From Candidatus Brocadiaceae bacterium S225 (lineage in GTDB: Bacteria > Planctomycetota > Brocadiia > Brocadiales > Scalinduaceae): 64,000 nt of DNA. Both the position numbers and the translations under genes were made by a program. Below, piece after piece: positions 24,913 to 33,789 of the stretch. The notes under the pieces are model-generated. The model had not been told where the DNA came from. It saw nothing but the letters and a program-made list of their open reading frames with translations, and did not search any database. Each line of letters opens with the position of its first letter. Position 1 is the stretch's first letter. The stretch covers positions 206,442 through 270,441 of the forward strand of contig SMSL01000001.1 of the NCBI GenBank assembly GCA_007859995.1, in the 5' to 3' direction.

Positions 24913-25079
24913 ACGTTTACGTCTATCTTGCCTTTGTTTTTCCTCGCGTTCTTCGCGGCTTTGCGTGAGAAATAAATTATGCTGAATAGTTACCTCCACT
25001 ATACGCTTCATTAGATACCGTTTCAACAACATAAATAGTTAATCAATCGAAATAACCCACCTGTTATCTGTGCGATTCA

Positions 25080-26210
25080 TCAGATGATGGTTTTTTTGAA
25101 TCTTTTCGATGCCAGCCATAACGTAGCCAGGCCCATTGCGGCAAGGGCAATCATTTGCGGCCAGAGGATATCCAGGCCCACGCCCTTGAGAAATATTCCA
25201 CGGATGATTACGAGAAAGTACCGTAGTGGATTCAGGTAGGTAAACCATTGGACTACAACCGGCATATTAGTGATGGGAAACATGAATCCTGAAAGGAGTA
25301 CTGCAGGAAAATAAAAAAAGAAGGTGCTCATCATAGCCTCCTGTTGAGTATGGCTTATCGTTGAAATAAGAAGCCCCACACCCAGTGTTGTCATCAGGTA
25401 TAGTATTGTTGCAACAAAGAGTAGTAATAGGCTGCCCCGTATAGGGACCTCGAACCAGAACACTCCCAACAAGGTAATCATGACCACATCGGCAATACCG
25501 ATCAGGGCAAAAGGGACGGTCTTGCCGAGGATGAACTCTGTCTGTGTAATCGGAGTAACCATAATCTGTTCCATAGTTCCGATTTCCTTCTCTCTTACAA
25601 CTGCCATACTCGTAAGCATCAGGGTAATAAGCATCACAATGATAGCGATTGTGCCTGGAACGTAAAAGTTACGGCTCTCAAGATTTTCATTGAACCATGC
25701 ACGCGTCTGCATTTCCACGCGACCAGGTTTCATAGCATGGCCTTTTAGCCGTGTAAATCGTGTAATGAGAATTTTTTGTGAAAACTGACCAACTATCCTG
25801 GCGCTATAATCCAGCACGATCCCTGCCGTATTGGAATCGGTTCCATCTACAATTACCTGAAGCTGGGCGGTTCTTCCAGCCCGCAGGTCTTCTCCGAAAC
25901 CCTTATTCATGCGCAGAACGGCCCTGACTTTACCACGGTCTATTAAATATTGGTCACGGCCTTCGCTCCCAATATACTCCACGATGTTAAAATATCCGGA
26001 ATTCACAAACCTGCCCACCAACTCCCGGCTCACAACGCTGTTGTCAAGATCATAGACTGCAGTGGCAATGTGTTTGACATCGGTGGTTACCGCATATCCA
26101 AATATCAGCACCTGGATAATTGGGGTCAGGAAGATCATCCCCTTCATCTTCGGGTCTCGGAATATCTGAATGAATTCCTTGATGAGTATATGTTTAATTC
26201 GTTCAAGCAT
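25080..26210 (-). CDS. ABC-2 type permease (YbhR/YhhJ-like), second of pair
   Basis: 376 residues. One N-terminal helix (FLTPIIQVLIFGYAVTTDV), a large extracytoplasmic loop (VDGTDSNTAGIVLDYSARI) and five C-terminal helices with the ABC-2 hallmark RE-KEIGTMEQIMVTPI and LNPLRYFLVIIRGIFLKGVG. With its paralogue 3 nt upstream it forms the heterodimeric membrane part of a YbhGFSR/YhiI-type drug or envelope exporter. Base composition of this five-gene block is visibly more GC-rich than its surroundings, suggesting acquisition. Confidence 0.9.
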   Translation of the reverse strand: MLERIKHILIKEFIQIFRDPKMKGMIFLTPIIQVLIFGYAVTTDVKHIATAVYDLDNSVVSRELVGRFVNSGYFNIVEYIGSEGRDQYLIDRGKVRAVLRMNKGFGEDLRAGRTAQLQVIVDGTDSNTAGIVLDYSARIVGQFSQKILITRFTRLKGHAMKPGRVEMQTRAWFNENLESRNFYVPGTIAIIVMLITLMLTSMAVVREKEIGTMEQIMVTPITQTEFILGKTVPFALIGIADVVMITLLGVFWFEVPIRGSLLLLFVATILYLMTTLGVGLLISTISHTQQEAMMSTFFFYFPAVLLSGFMFPITNMPVVVQWFTYLNPLRYFLVIIRGIFLKGVGLDILWPQMIALAAMGLATLWLASKRFKKTII

Positions 26211-26213
26211 GGC

Positions 26214-27347
26214 TCACTCCAGTTTCTTTTTGAATTTTATATTGGCCAGTACCACCATGACCACACCAAAAATTGTCAAAAGTCCGGCCTCTACAGCCAG
26301 TATCTCAAGACCTACACCCTTCAGGTAGATGCCTTTGAGCATGATCACGAAATATCTCGCTGGAATAACATAAGTGATAAGCTGAATCGCCTTCGGCATG
26401 TTACTGATTGCATACATAAAATCAGAAAGCAGAAATGATGGTAGAAACGTCAACACCATAGCTAACTGACTGGCCAGAAGTTGACTTTTAGTAAGTATGC
26501 TTATCACCATGCCCATTGAAAGTGCACCTGCCAGAAAGATCGCTGCCATGCCAAAGAGTAATGCCACATTGCCGCGCAGCGGTACATGAAAAAGATACTC
26601 ACCCATAAGTACTGCGAGAAATACATCAAACATACCGATGGCAAAATAAGGCAGAAGTTTGCCAAGGATTAACTCACGTGGTTTTACGGGTGTAGAGATG
26701 AGTTGCTCCATGGTACCTCGTTCCCACTCGCGGGCTATTGTCAGTGAGGTAAGGAGGGCAGCAATGACCATCATAATCACGGCAATGAGCCCGGGTATGA
26801 TGTAATTTTTAGATTCCATATCTGCATTGAACCAGACACGTGTCTGCATATCTACGGGAAGATGTAGGGTGCGTCCACCGATACGCTGAATATCACGAAC
26901 AGCAATATCCCAGGAGTAGGTCTGGGCAACCATATCTACATATCCAATTGCGATAGTCGCGGTGTTGGAATCGCTCCCGTCTACAATCAATTGAACCGGG
27001 GCTGAGCGACCTGACTCGATAAGACCCGCAAAGTCCGTTGGGATAATGAGGGCTACAAACGCGTCGCCTGAATCAATAGCCCTTTCTATTTCCCTGTAGT
27101 TGCGAACATAGCCATGAAGCGAGAAGTAACGAGAGCCTTCAAAACGACTGACAAACTCCCTGCTTATCTGGGATTCACTCTGATCCCAGACTGCCATAGG
27201 CACATTCTCGACATCAAGCTTCAATGCATAACCAAACAATACCAGCAGCATCATGGGAATGACTACGGCCATGCCCAGGCTCCTTGGATCGCGGAAGATA
27301 TGTATAAATTCTTTACGGGCGATTGCCCGAACACGAAATAATTTCAT
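26214..27347 (-). CDS. ABC-2 type permease (YbhS-like), first of pair
   Basis: 377 residues, same architecture as the next gene: RDPRSLGMAVVIPMMLLVLFGYALKLDV, periplasmic VDGSDSNTATIAIGYVD, RE-WERGTMEQLISTPVKPRE and IPARYFVIMLKGIYLKGVG. It arose with its neighbour by duplication. Export substrate is unknown; relatives move drugs or choline/lithium-type cations. The upstream ATPases and HlyD protein complete the exporter. A palindromic element (27411-27470) lies between it and the ATPase gene. Confidence 0.9.
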   Translation of the reverse strand: MKLFRVRAIARKEFIHIFRDPRSLGMAVVIPMMLLVLFGYALKLDVENVPMAVWDQSESQISREFVSRFEGSRYFSLHGYVRNYREIERAIDSGDAFVALIIPTDFAGLIESGRSAPVQLIVDGSDSNTATIAIGYVDMVAQTYSWDIAVRDIQRIGGRTLHLPVDMQTRVWFNADMESKNYIIPGLIAVIMMVIAALLTSLTIAREWERGTMEQLISTPVKPRELILGKLLPYFAIGMFDVFLAVLMGEYLFHVPLRGNVALLFGMAAIFLAGALSMGMVISILTKSQLLASQLAMVLTFLPSFLLSDFMYAISNMPKAIQLITYVIPARYFVIMLKGIYLKGVGLEILAVEAGLLTIFGVVMVVLANIKFKKKLE

Positions 27348-27410
27348 CGTTATACAGAATTTTTAATGAAATAAATTAATGTTTAGGAATTTCAAAAGTG
27401 TTTTTCTGTC

Positions 27411-27470
27411 ATTTCCATGAAAATGGGAATCTAGATTCCCGCTCAACAGATTGCGGGAATGACAGAAAAA
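27411..27470. repeat. Palindromic dispersed element, copy B
   Basis: Perfect 13-bp terminal arms TTTTTCTGTCATT (27411-27423) and AATGACAGAAAAA (27458-27470), with a GATTCCCGCTCAACAGATTG core. It is a shorter relative of 8185-8286 and 62744-62823 and is inserted inside the exporter operon. The arms with A/T runs could also terminate transcription. Confidence 0.8.
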
Positions 27471-27507
27471 AGCAACCGAAGGCTTAATTATTATCGCGTA
27501 CCTCATG

Positions 27508-28545
27508 TTAAGGTTGTTCGACCCTGTCACGGGCCTCTATGAGCGATACAAACACATCCTCCATCGAAGGGACTATCTTTTCGACACGTGAAACCTGATA
27601 ACCTTGTTTATTGAGGAAATTTCGTATTGTACCTGTTGCAGTTTCTGCATCTTCAACGACAACATGCAACCCCTTGCCAAACAACGCCACCTCCTTAATT
27701 CCAGTAAGTTTTTCAAGCTTATCAATTACATCCTGGGGACGTTCACACAGGACATCAAGGACATCATCCTGCATGAGTTCTGTCTTAAGCACAGCCGGTG
27801 TGCCTATGGCGGTTAACTCCCCACGATAGATAAGCCCTATCCGGTCACAATATTCCGCCTCGTCCATATAATGGGTGGTAACAAATATTGTTACACCTCT
27901 TCCAGAGAGTTCGTAGATCAGGTCCCAGAACTGACGTCTGCTGAGGGGGTCAACACCAGAAGTCGGTTCATCAAGAAATAGTATGGGTGGTTCGTGGAGA
28001 ACGGCACAACCCAGCGCCAACCTCTGCTTCCAACCACCCGACAGGATGGCCGTCTGTGACTGCCGGTGCTCCCTGAGACCGGCCATCTCAATAACCCACT
28101 CCTTACGTTCCTTCTTCTTTTCCGGGTCGATGCGATAAATGCCACTGTAAAAATCAATATTTTCTTCAACCGTTAAATCTTCATACAGTGAAAACTTCTG
28201 GCTCATGTAACCGATATGATTTTTAATCCGTTCTGCTTCAGTTTTGATGTCGTACCCGGCCACGGTTCCCGTACCACCAGTTGGTGTAAGAAGACCACAG
28301 AGCATCCTTATAGTCGTGGATTTACCGGCTCCATTGGGGCCCAGGAAACCAAATATCTCACCCCTGGCAACCTCAAAACTAATGTGATTCACCGCAATAA
28401 AACTGCCAAATCGCCTTTCCAGTCCCTTTGCAATAACGGCTTTCTCGTTATCAGTGGCGTTCAGGATAATTACCTCCTTCTCTCCCGGCAATGACTGAAA
28501 TGAAGACGTCTTCAAGTGAAGGATCGATAGCCTTGATGCTGTCAA
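27508..28545 (-). CDS. ABC exporter ATPase (YbhF C-terminal-half-like)
   Basis: Walker A GPNGAGKSTTIRML, signature LSGGWKQRLALGCA, Walker B LFLDEPTSGVDP and H-loop THYMDEAE; a C-terminal DUF4162-like regulatory domain follows. In E. coli YbhF this ATPase is fused with its twin; here they are two genes. Frame start 28545 overlaps the upstream gene by 95 bp. The sequence AAGGAGG followed by a CTG at 28464 (also ATT/ATC nearby) suggests a non-standard start close to 28464, with about 319 residues. The signature is SGGWKQ in place of SGGQ. Confidence 0.88.
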   Translation of the reverse strand: MTASRLSILHLKTSSFQSLPGEKEVIILNATDNEKAVIAKGLERRFGSFIAVNHISFEVARGEIFGFLGPNGAGKSTTIRMLCGLLTPTGGTGTVAGYDIKTEAERIKNHIGYMSQKFSLYEDLTVEENIDFYSGIYRIDPEKKKERKEWVIEMAGLREHRQSQTAILSGGWKQRLALGCAVLHEPPILFLDEPTSGVDPLSRRQFWDLIYELSGRGVTIFVTTHYMDEAEYCDRIGLIYRGELTAIGTPAVLKTELMQDDVLDVLCERPQDVIDKLEKLTGIKEVALFGKGLHVVVEDAETATGTIRNFLNKQGYQVSRVEKIVPSMEDVFVSLIEARDRVEQP

Positions 28546-29398
28546 GTTTGAGACCTGCCCTCATAAGCGCTTCTTTCGATTGAGTTATTGTCTTGTCCGG
28601 TTCATGGGTGACAACATGTACACAGTCACCAAAAAGTCCCACAGAATCGGCCTGGAGTTGTTCGCGAAGTACGGCCATTGCCCTGCGAGGTTCTGAAGAA
28701 CGAATCTCCATGATCGTACCGCTCATAAGCTTCTTCACCTCTTCCGGTGTTCCACAGGCGAGCAGTCTGCCTTTATTTATGAGCCCTAACCTGTTGCACC
28801 GCTCGGCCTCATCGAGATAGGCAGTCGACACAAAGATTGTGACCTTCTCGTGGAGTAAATGATACAGAATACGCCAGAAATCACGGCGAGCTACGGGATC
28901 CACACCATTCGTAGGTTCATCCAGGAAGAGCACCTTTGGTGTATGGATTAAAGCACAGACAAGACCGAGTTTCTGTTTCATTCCGCCTGAGAGATTCCTG
29001 GCCAGACGTTTCCTGAAAGATGTCAGATTGCTGAATGCCAGGAGACGGTCTGTTTTTGCTCTGCGGCCTTTACGCGGCACTCTGTAAATGTCTGCATAAA
29101 AGTCTATATTTTCCTCCACTGTGAGATCTGCATAGAGGCCAAATCTCTGGCTCATATAGCCGATTTCCTCCTTGATTGCCTCTGCTTCATTCACAATATG
29201 TAGCCCCCCCACCCAGGCATCACCTGATGTGGGTTCCATAATAGAGGTCAGGAGGCGCATTGTTGTTGTCTTGCCCGCGCCGTCGGGCCCTACAATGCCG
29301 AATATCTCACCCTTAGCAGCAGTAAAAGTAAGACCGTCGACTGCGCATAACCCTCCGAATGATTTTGTCAAAGTTTCAGCTATGATGGCTTCCATCAT
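28451..29398 (-). CDS. ABC exporter ATPase (YbhF N-terminal-half-like)
   Basis: 315 residues: GPDGAGKTTTMRLL, signature NLSGGMKQKLGLVCA, Walker B LFLDEPTNGVDP, H-loop STAYLDEAE. The His of the H-loop is replaced by Tyr in 'STAYLDEAE', which may make this site the weaker of an asymmetric ATPase pair. Its start overlaps the HlyD gene stop by 4 nt (ATGA). It works with the second ATPase and two permeases downstream. Confidence 0.9.
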   Translation of the reverse strand: MMEAIIAETLTKSFGGLCAVDGLTFTAAKGEIFGIVGPDGAGKTTTMRLLTSIMEPTSGDAWVGGLHIVNEAEAIKEEIGYMSQRFGLYADLTVEENIDFYADIYRVPRKGRRAKTDRLLAFSNLTSFRKRLARNLSGGMKQKLGLVCALIHTPKVLFLDEPTNGVDPVARRDFWRILYHLLHEKVTIFVSTAYLDEAERCNRLGLINKGRLLACGTPEEVKKLMSGTIMEIRSSEPRRAMAVLREQLQADSVGLFGDCVHVVTHEPDKTITQSKEALMRAGLKLDSIKAIDPSLEDVFISVIAGREGGNYPERH

Positions 29399-30408
29399 TT
29401 GCCTCCTTGAACCTGGTCCATCAGTATGTCCGCGTCAGCAGGCATACCGGGTTTGAGTTCCATGTGGGGATTCGGGATTTCTACCTTTATCCGATAAACA
29501 AGTTTGACCCGTTGTTTCGCGGTTTGAACGGTCTTCGGGGTAAATTCAGCTTGAGGGGAGATGAATGAGATATGCCCCTTGTATATCTTGTCAGGATATG
29601 TGTCGGTTAAGACATTCACCTGCTGTCCCACCTTTACACGTCCCAGGTCAGTCTCGTTTATATAAGCGCGCAGCCATACATTCTCAAGCTCACCAACTGT
29701 AACGACTGGAGTTCCGGGGGCAGCGTATTCTCCCGGCTCAACATTCTTTGACAGTACAATGCCGGAGAGTGGAGAAAAAAGTTTAGCATAGCCCAATCGA
29801 GTCCGGGCAAGTTTAAGAGATCCTATGGCTTGCCTGACCCTGGCCCTTGCCTGCTCTATGGTTTCCTTGCGTGGGCCCAGCTTGACCAGCTTGAACCGTT
29901 CCTCAGCCTCCCGCAATCTGTTTAAGGCAACCTCATAATCTCCCTCCGCGTGTGTATATTCTTCATCTGAGATCACCTTCTTTCTAAACAGGTCCTCTGC
30001 CTTATGAAAATCCCTTTCCTTGTGTTCTTTATCTGCCTTTGCCGCCGCCATTTTTGCCCTGGATGCAGAAATTTCTTCAGGACGTGAACCGGCCTCAAGT
30101 TCAGCCAGATCAGCCTGTGCCAGTTGCAGTTCCGCCTGCCTGATCGCGACTTCGTCTTCCAGGTCAGAGCTGCCCAGAATAGCCACGATATCATCTTTTC
30201 TGATCAGTTCGCCTTCATCTACATACCGCTCTTCCACACGCCCCGAAATCTTAAAGCTTACCTCTGCATCAGTAATCTCAATATTACCGGAAACACGAAC
30301 AATATTCAAATCATCTGGTGACCCACCTTGAAAGTACAGGTAAACCAGCACTGACGCTGTTAATACTATGGGAATCAAAACGAATAATACTTTCATTTTT
30401 TTTATCAT
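29395..30408 (-). CDS. HlyD-family periplasmic adaptor (YbhG/YhiI-like)
   Basis: 337 residues: an N-terminal membrane anchor (VLFVLIPIVLTASVLVYLYF), the biotinyl-lipoyl half KISGRVEERYVDEGELIRK, a long helical hairpin (about residues 85-200, rich in A, E, K and R), then LFSPLSGIVLSKNVEPGEY and a beta-barrel domain. It joins the ABC-2 pump to an outer-membrane channel; no TolC-type gene lies in the window. First gene of the exporter operon. Confidence 0.92.
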   Translation of the reverse strand: MIKKMKVLFVLIPIVLTASVLVYLYFQGGSPDDLNIVRVSGNIEITDAEVSFKISGRVEERYVDEGELIRKDDIVAILGSSDLEDEVAIRQAELQLAQADLAELEAGSRPEEISASRAKMAAAKADKEHKERDFHKAEDLFRKKVISDEEYTHAEGDYEVALNRLREAEERFKLVKLGPRKETIEQARARVRQAIGSLKLARTRLGYAKLFSPLSGIVLSKNVEPGEYAAPGTPVVTVGELENVWLRAYINETDLGRVKVGQQVNVLTDTYPDKIYKGHISFISPQAEFTPKTVQTAKQRVKLVYRIKVEIPNPHMELKPGMPADADILMDQVQGGK

Positions 30409-30510
30409 CTCATTTACTCCTCACGTGAATCTATATTCAATAGTCCTTAATGCCTTCTTTAATATGTTTTTCCCGCGCGCAGCGAGTTAAAAATACGGCT
30501 CCTCCGCTTG

Positions 30511-31050
30511 TCAGCTTGTGCATGAGCTGTTTCGTACGCAACATACTGTTTTGATGACAATTATCAAGACTAAGATTAATCCAATGATGCACATACCTGC
30601 AGATGGAATTGCCATGAATGACAACGCCTCTTTTGCTGCTCCTGTACTACCAAGTCCCGGAGCCTTTAGAGCAGCAAACATCCAAAAAAGGGAATACCCT
30701 AAAGAGCCTAAACCTAAAAATATTGCGGTGACCTCTTTGAGAATCCATGTGGTTTCCATAAACATAAGAAGCAAAATTACAGCTAGTGAAATTGCTCCCA
30801 GTCCACTTGCGTGAAGGTGAGCACGTTTAAAGTAAGCCCAGGATTTATCTGTAATTATTTTCATTTTTGCAGAGTCACCTTCATAAACAGTATCAAAGAC
30901 AGCCTGTGCCTCCTCCTTCAAATGGCCTTTGATTTTGCCTTCGATAGCCCCAAACAGGCCTCCCAGGAGAAAGCCAAGCAACAATGTAAGAAGTGATAAG
31001 ATAACGCCAATTCTTACAACTTTAATTTTTTCAATAATTTCTTTTTCCAT
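30511..31050 (-). CDS. Four-helix membrane protein of unknown function
   Basis: 179 residues with membrane segments at about 13-33, 80-98, 103-128 and 146-166. Between helices 1 and 2 lies a charged segment ending in YFKRAHLHASGLGAISL, whose His pair beside a helix could hold haem or metal. The family is not recognised. It has a good GGAG site and its own promoter region, between the sensor gene and the exporter operon, so its link to either is unclear. Confidence 0.7.
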   Translation of the reverse strand: MEKEIIEKIKVVRIGVILSLLTLLLGFLLGGLFGAIEGKIKGHLKEEAQAVFDTVYEGDSAKMKIITDKSWAYFKRAHLHASGLGAISLAVILLLMFMETTWILKEVTAIFLGLGSLGYSLFWMFAALKAPGLGSTGAAKEALSFMAIPSAGMCIIGLILVLIIVIKTVCCVRNSSCTS

Positions 31051-31174
31051 CTGTTTCTCCTTTAAAGCAAGATGTTTATTTTATGGCTACATTTAATTTA
31101 GAATACTCCAACTTTTTATTTGTTAGTACTCCTTTAATTTTGTTTTTAAATTACCCTCTCTTTTTTGAATCGTT

Positions 31175-33625
31175 TTATTCAGGATTCTTTCTCTCAGTAA
31201 CGATCCTGATTATACCTTCAATAAGGACAGGTGTGCCATCCTTATCCCTAATCAAATGAGTAGTACGCTCGGTATGAAAACGATCACCGTTTTTCTTTTT
31301 ACAGAAAGAGAGAAAATTCTTCCAGACTCCGTATTTTTCAAGCCTCTCAACATGACGCCATTTCTCTTCCGGGTCTAAGTAAATATCTTCAACCTTTGTT
31401 CCAATCATCTCTTTAGGAGAATTATACCCAAACATTTCAGCACATGCCTGATTTACCCAGGTAAACACCCCTTCAGATCCTGGCTCACATTGATATACAC
31501 CTTCTTTGAGAGCATCAAACAGTTCTCTGTAACGTTCCAGGGTTTCCTCTAGTTTCTCCTCAATTCGCCTTCTTCCCGTGATGTCCCTGATCATACCTTC
31601 AATAAGGACTGGATCACCTTCTTCGTTCCTAACCAAATTTGAAGTACATTCTATATATATAGGCTCTCCGTCTCTCTTCTTACAAAAAGAGGCAAAGTTT
31701 CTACAGATCTCATACTTTTCCAATTTTTCTGAAAGCCGCCACGTATCTTCTGGATTCATGTAGATGCTCTTAACCTTTGTTCCAATCATCTCTTCCGGAG
31801 TATTGTACCCAAACATTTCAGCACAGGCCTGATTTACCCAGGTAAATACCCCTTCTACTCCGGGTTCACATTGATATACACCTTCCTTGAGAGTATCAAG
31901 CATTTCCCTATACCTTTTTTCTGATTTTGTTGTCTCCTTCGTCTTCTCATAAAGAGTCCTTGTCATGGTATTGAAGGACGTTACCAATGCTCCGATTTCA
32001 TTATTACTCTTTATCTCTACCTTTTTGGTTAAATCCCCTTCGGTTATCCCTTCAGTTATTTCCTTAATATGAATAATAGAACTGGATATTTTTTCTCCAA
32101 AGACATAAGCCACGAACATGCAGGGAAATACAACAATCAACATCAATGCCATGACAATATATTTAAGATTGTAAGCGGCACCATAAGCTTCAGCTTTATC
32201 TATTTCGGTAATAACTCCCCAATTAAATTCAGGTAGCCAGTCCCATACTCCCAAAACAGATATGCCCGTGTAATCATTATATCCTTTCGAGTTAGAACCC
32301 CCATTACCCGCCAGACATTGCTTAACACTATGGGTTAGTTCTCCGGTTTCCGGTTCAATTATTTTTAATTCCAAAGCGGTCCCTTTTTTTACTAACCCGA
32401 TTTTTTTCAGGTGTTTTGTGAACCTGGATTCAGTAAGCATGTAGGCATCCTTATTAACAAGATAGGTCTTACCGGTTTTCCCATATATTTGACCGTGTAT
32501 TAAATTACTCAGTATGTCCGCATGAACCATTAAGGTAATAACACCAATTACTGCCTCGTCCTCATCCTTCAGAGGTGATGCGATAAACATGGTGGGTAAT
32601 CCAAAATCATCCTTATCAAACTCATTTATGAGCGGAAATTTTGAGGGTATGATGATTGGTACAAAAGACTTTCCCTGAATTGCCTGTTTGAAAAAATCTA
32701 TTTTTGATATATTTGTACCAACACGATTTTCAGACGTAGCAAGAGTAACCACCCCTTTATTATTGCATACAAAGGCTCCCTTGTAACCGCACTCAGCCAC
32801 AAGTCTATCCAGATATCGAACAGTTTTTTGATACTCGTTATCCTTTAACGTGGCATTTACACTATTTACCATATAGGGATTGTCTGTAATTAATTTCAAT
32901 CCCAAAGCGCTCCTTTTTCCCACCATCTCTATTTTTCCCAGCATTTTTATAAACCTGGATTCATCAAGCATGTATGCGTCCTTACCAACAAGATAGGTCT
33001 CACCGGTTTCCCCATACGTTTTACCTTGCATTAAATTACTTAGCATGTCCACATCAACCCTTAAGGTAACAACACCAATTATCTCCTTCTTCTCATTCTT
33101 CAGAGGCGATGCGACAAATATGTGAGACAATTCCAATTCTTCTTTGTCAAATCCGTTTATAAGCGAAACTTTTGACGGTATGATGCGTGATACAAAGGTC
33201 TTCCCCTGAATTGCCTGTTTAAAAAAATCCATATTTGATATATTTACACCAACTCGTTCTTCAGACGTAGCAAGTGTGACCACCCCTTTATTATTGCATA
33301 CAAAGGCCCCCTTGTAACCGTACTCTTCCACAATTTTTTCCAGATACCAGACGGTTTTTTGATACTCACTATCCTTTAACGTAAAATTTACACTATTTAC
33401 TATATAGGGATTGCTGGAAACCAGAATGAGATCCTTCTGTCTTTCATGCATCCAGGTATTTACCAGGTCCGTCTGCTTGTGACCGATTACTTTGAGGTTA
33501 TCCATAGCCATAGTTTTGAAATCAGATTGTATTAATGGATACATAAAACCCCTGAGTAAGGCAACGGGGAGTAATGTAGCAAAAAGTAATAACACAATGA
33601 CATAGGTCTTTATGGAAATAAACAT
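31175..33625 (-). CDS. Membrane sensor: two duplicated Cache domains, HAMP, two duplicated PAS domains, no kinase
   Basis: 816 residues. A helix at 8-28 is followed by two near-copies of one Cache-type sensor unit: KGAFVCNNKGVVTLATSE, DFFKQAIQGK, FVASPL/FIASPL and SRF each occur twice, around residues 95-235 and 275-420. Then come a helix near 490-512, HAMP (EITEGITEGDLTKKVE) and two near-copies of one PAS unit (GVYQCEPGVEGVFTWVNQAC and GVYQCEPGSEGVFTWVNQAC). The protein ends after the second PAS/PAC (TERKNPE) without His-kinase, GGDEF or MCP domain. It may signal to the NtrB-like kinase encoded upstream, or be truncated. Confidence 0.9.
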   Translation of the reverse strand: MFISIKTYVIVLLLFATLLPVALLRGFMYPLIQSDFKTMAMDNLKVIGHKQTDLVNTWMHERQKDLILVSSNPYIVNSVNFTLKDSEYQKTVWYLEKIVEEYGYKGAFVCNNKGVVTLATSEERVGVNISNMDFFKQAIQGKTFVSRIIPSKVSLINGFDKEELELSHIFVASPLKNEKKEIIGVVTLRVDVDMLSNLMQGKTYGETGETYLVGKDAYMLDESRFIKMLGKIEMVGKRSALGLKLITDNPYMVNSVNATLKDNEYQKTVRYLDRLVAECGYKGAFVCNNKGVVTLATSENRVGTNISKIDFFKQAIQGKSFVPIIIPSKFPLINEFDKDDFGLPTMFIASPLKDEDEAVIGVITLMVHADILSNLIHGQIYGKTGKTYLVNKDAYMLTESRFTKHLKKIGLVKKGTALELKIIEPETGELTHSVKQCLAGNGGSNSKGYNDYTGISVLGVWDWLPEFNWGVITEIDKAEAYGAAYNLKYIVMALMLIVVFPCMFVAYVFGEKISSSIIHIKEITEGITEGDLTKKVEIKSNNEIGALVTSFNTMTRTLYEKTKETTKSEKRYREMLDTLKEGVYQCEPGVEGVFTWVNQACAEMFGYNTPEEMIGTKVKSIYMNPEDTWRLSEKLEKYEICRNFASFCKKRDGEPIYIECTSNLVRNEEGDPVLIEGMIRDITGRRRIEEKLEETLERYRELFDALKEGVYQCEPGSEGVFTWVNQACAEMFGYNSPKEMIGTKVEDIYLDPEEKWRHVERLEKYGVWKNFLSFCKKKNGDRFHTERTTHLIRDKDGTPVLIEGIIRIVTERKNPE

Positions 33626-33789
33626 AGTGTTTCTCCTTGATTGAAATAATATCAGGGAAATTTCTCTTTCTCCCTGATATTATGATTCAGGATCTTTTTG
33701 TTAATGAAACTCTCAAACAGGCAGTATGGATACCATAACCATAAAGCAAACCTTTGAACAAAAAAGTGCGGAGCTGAATGGATATATAA

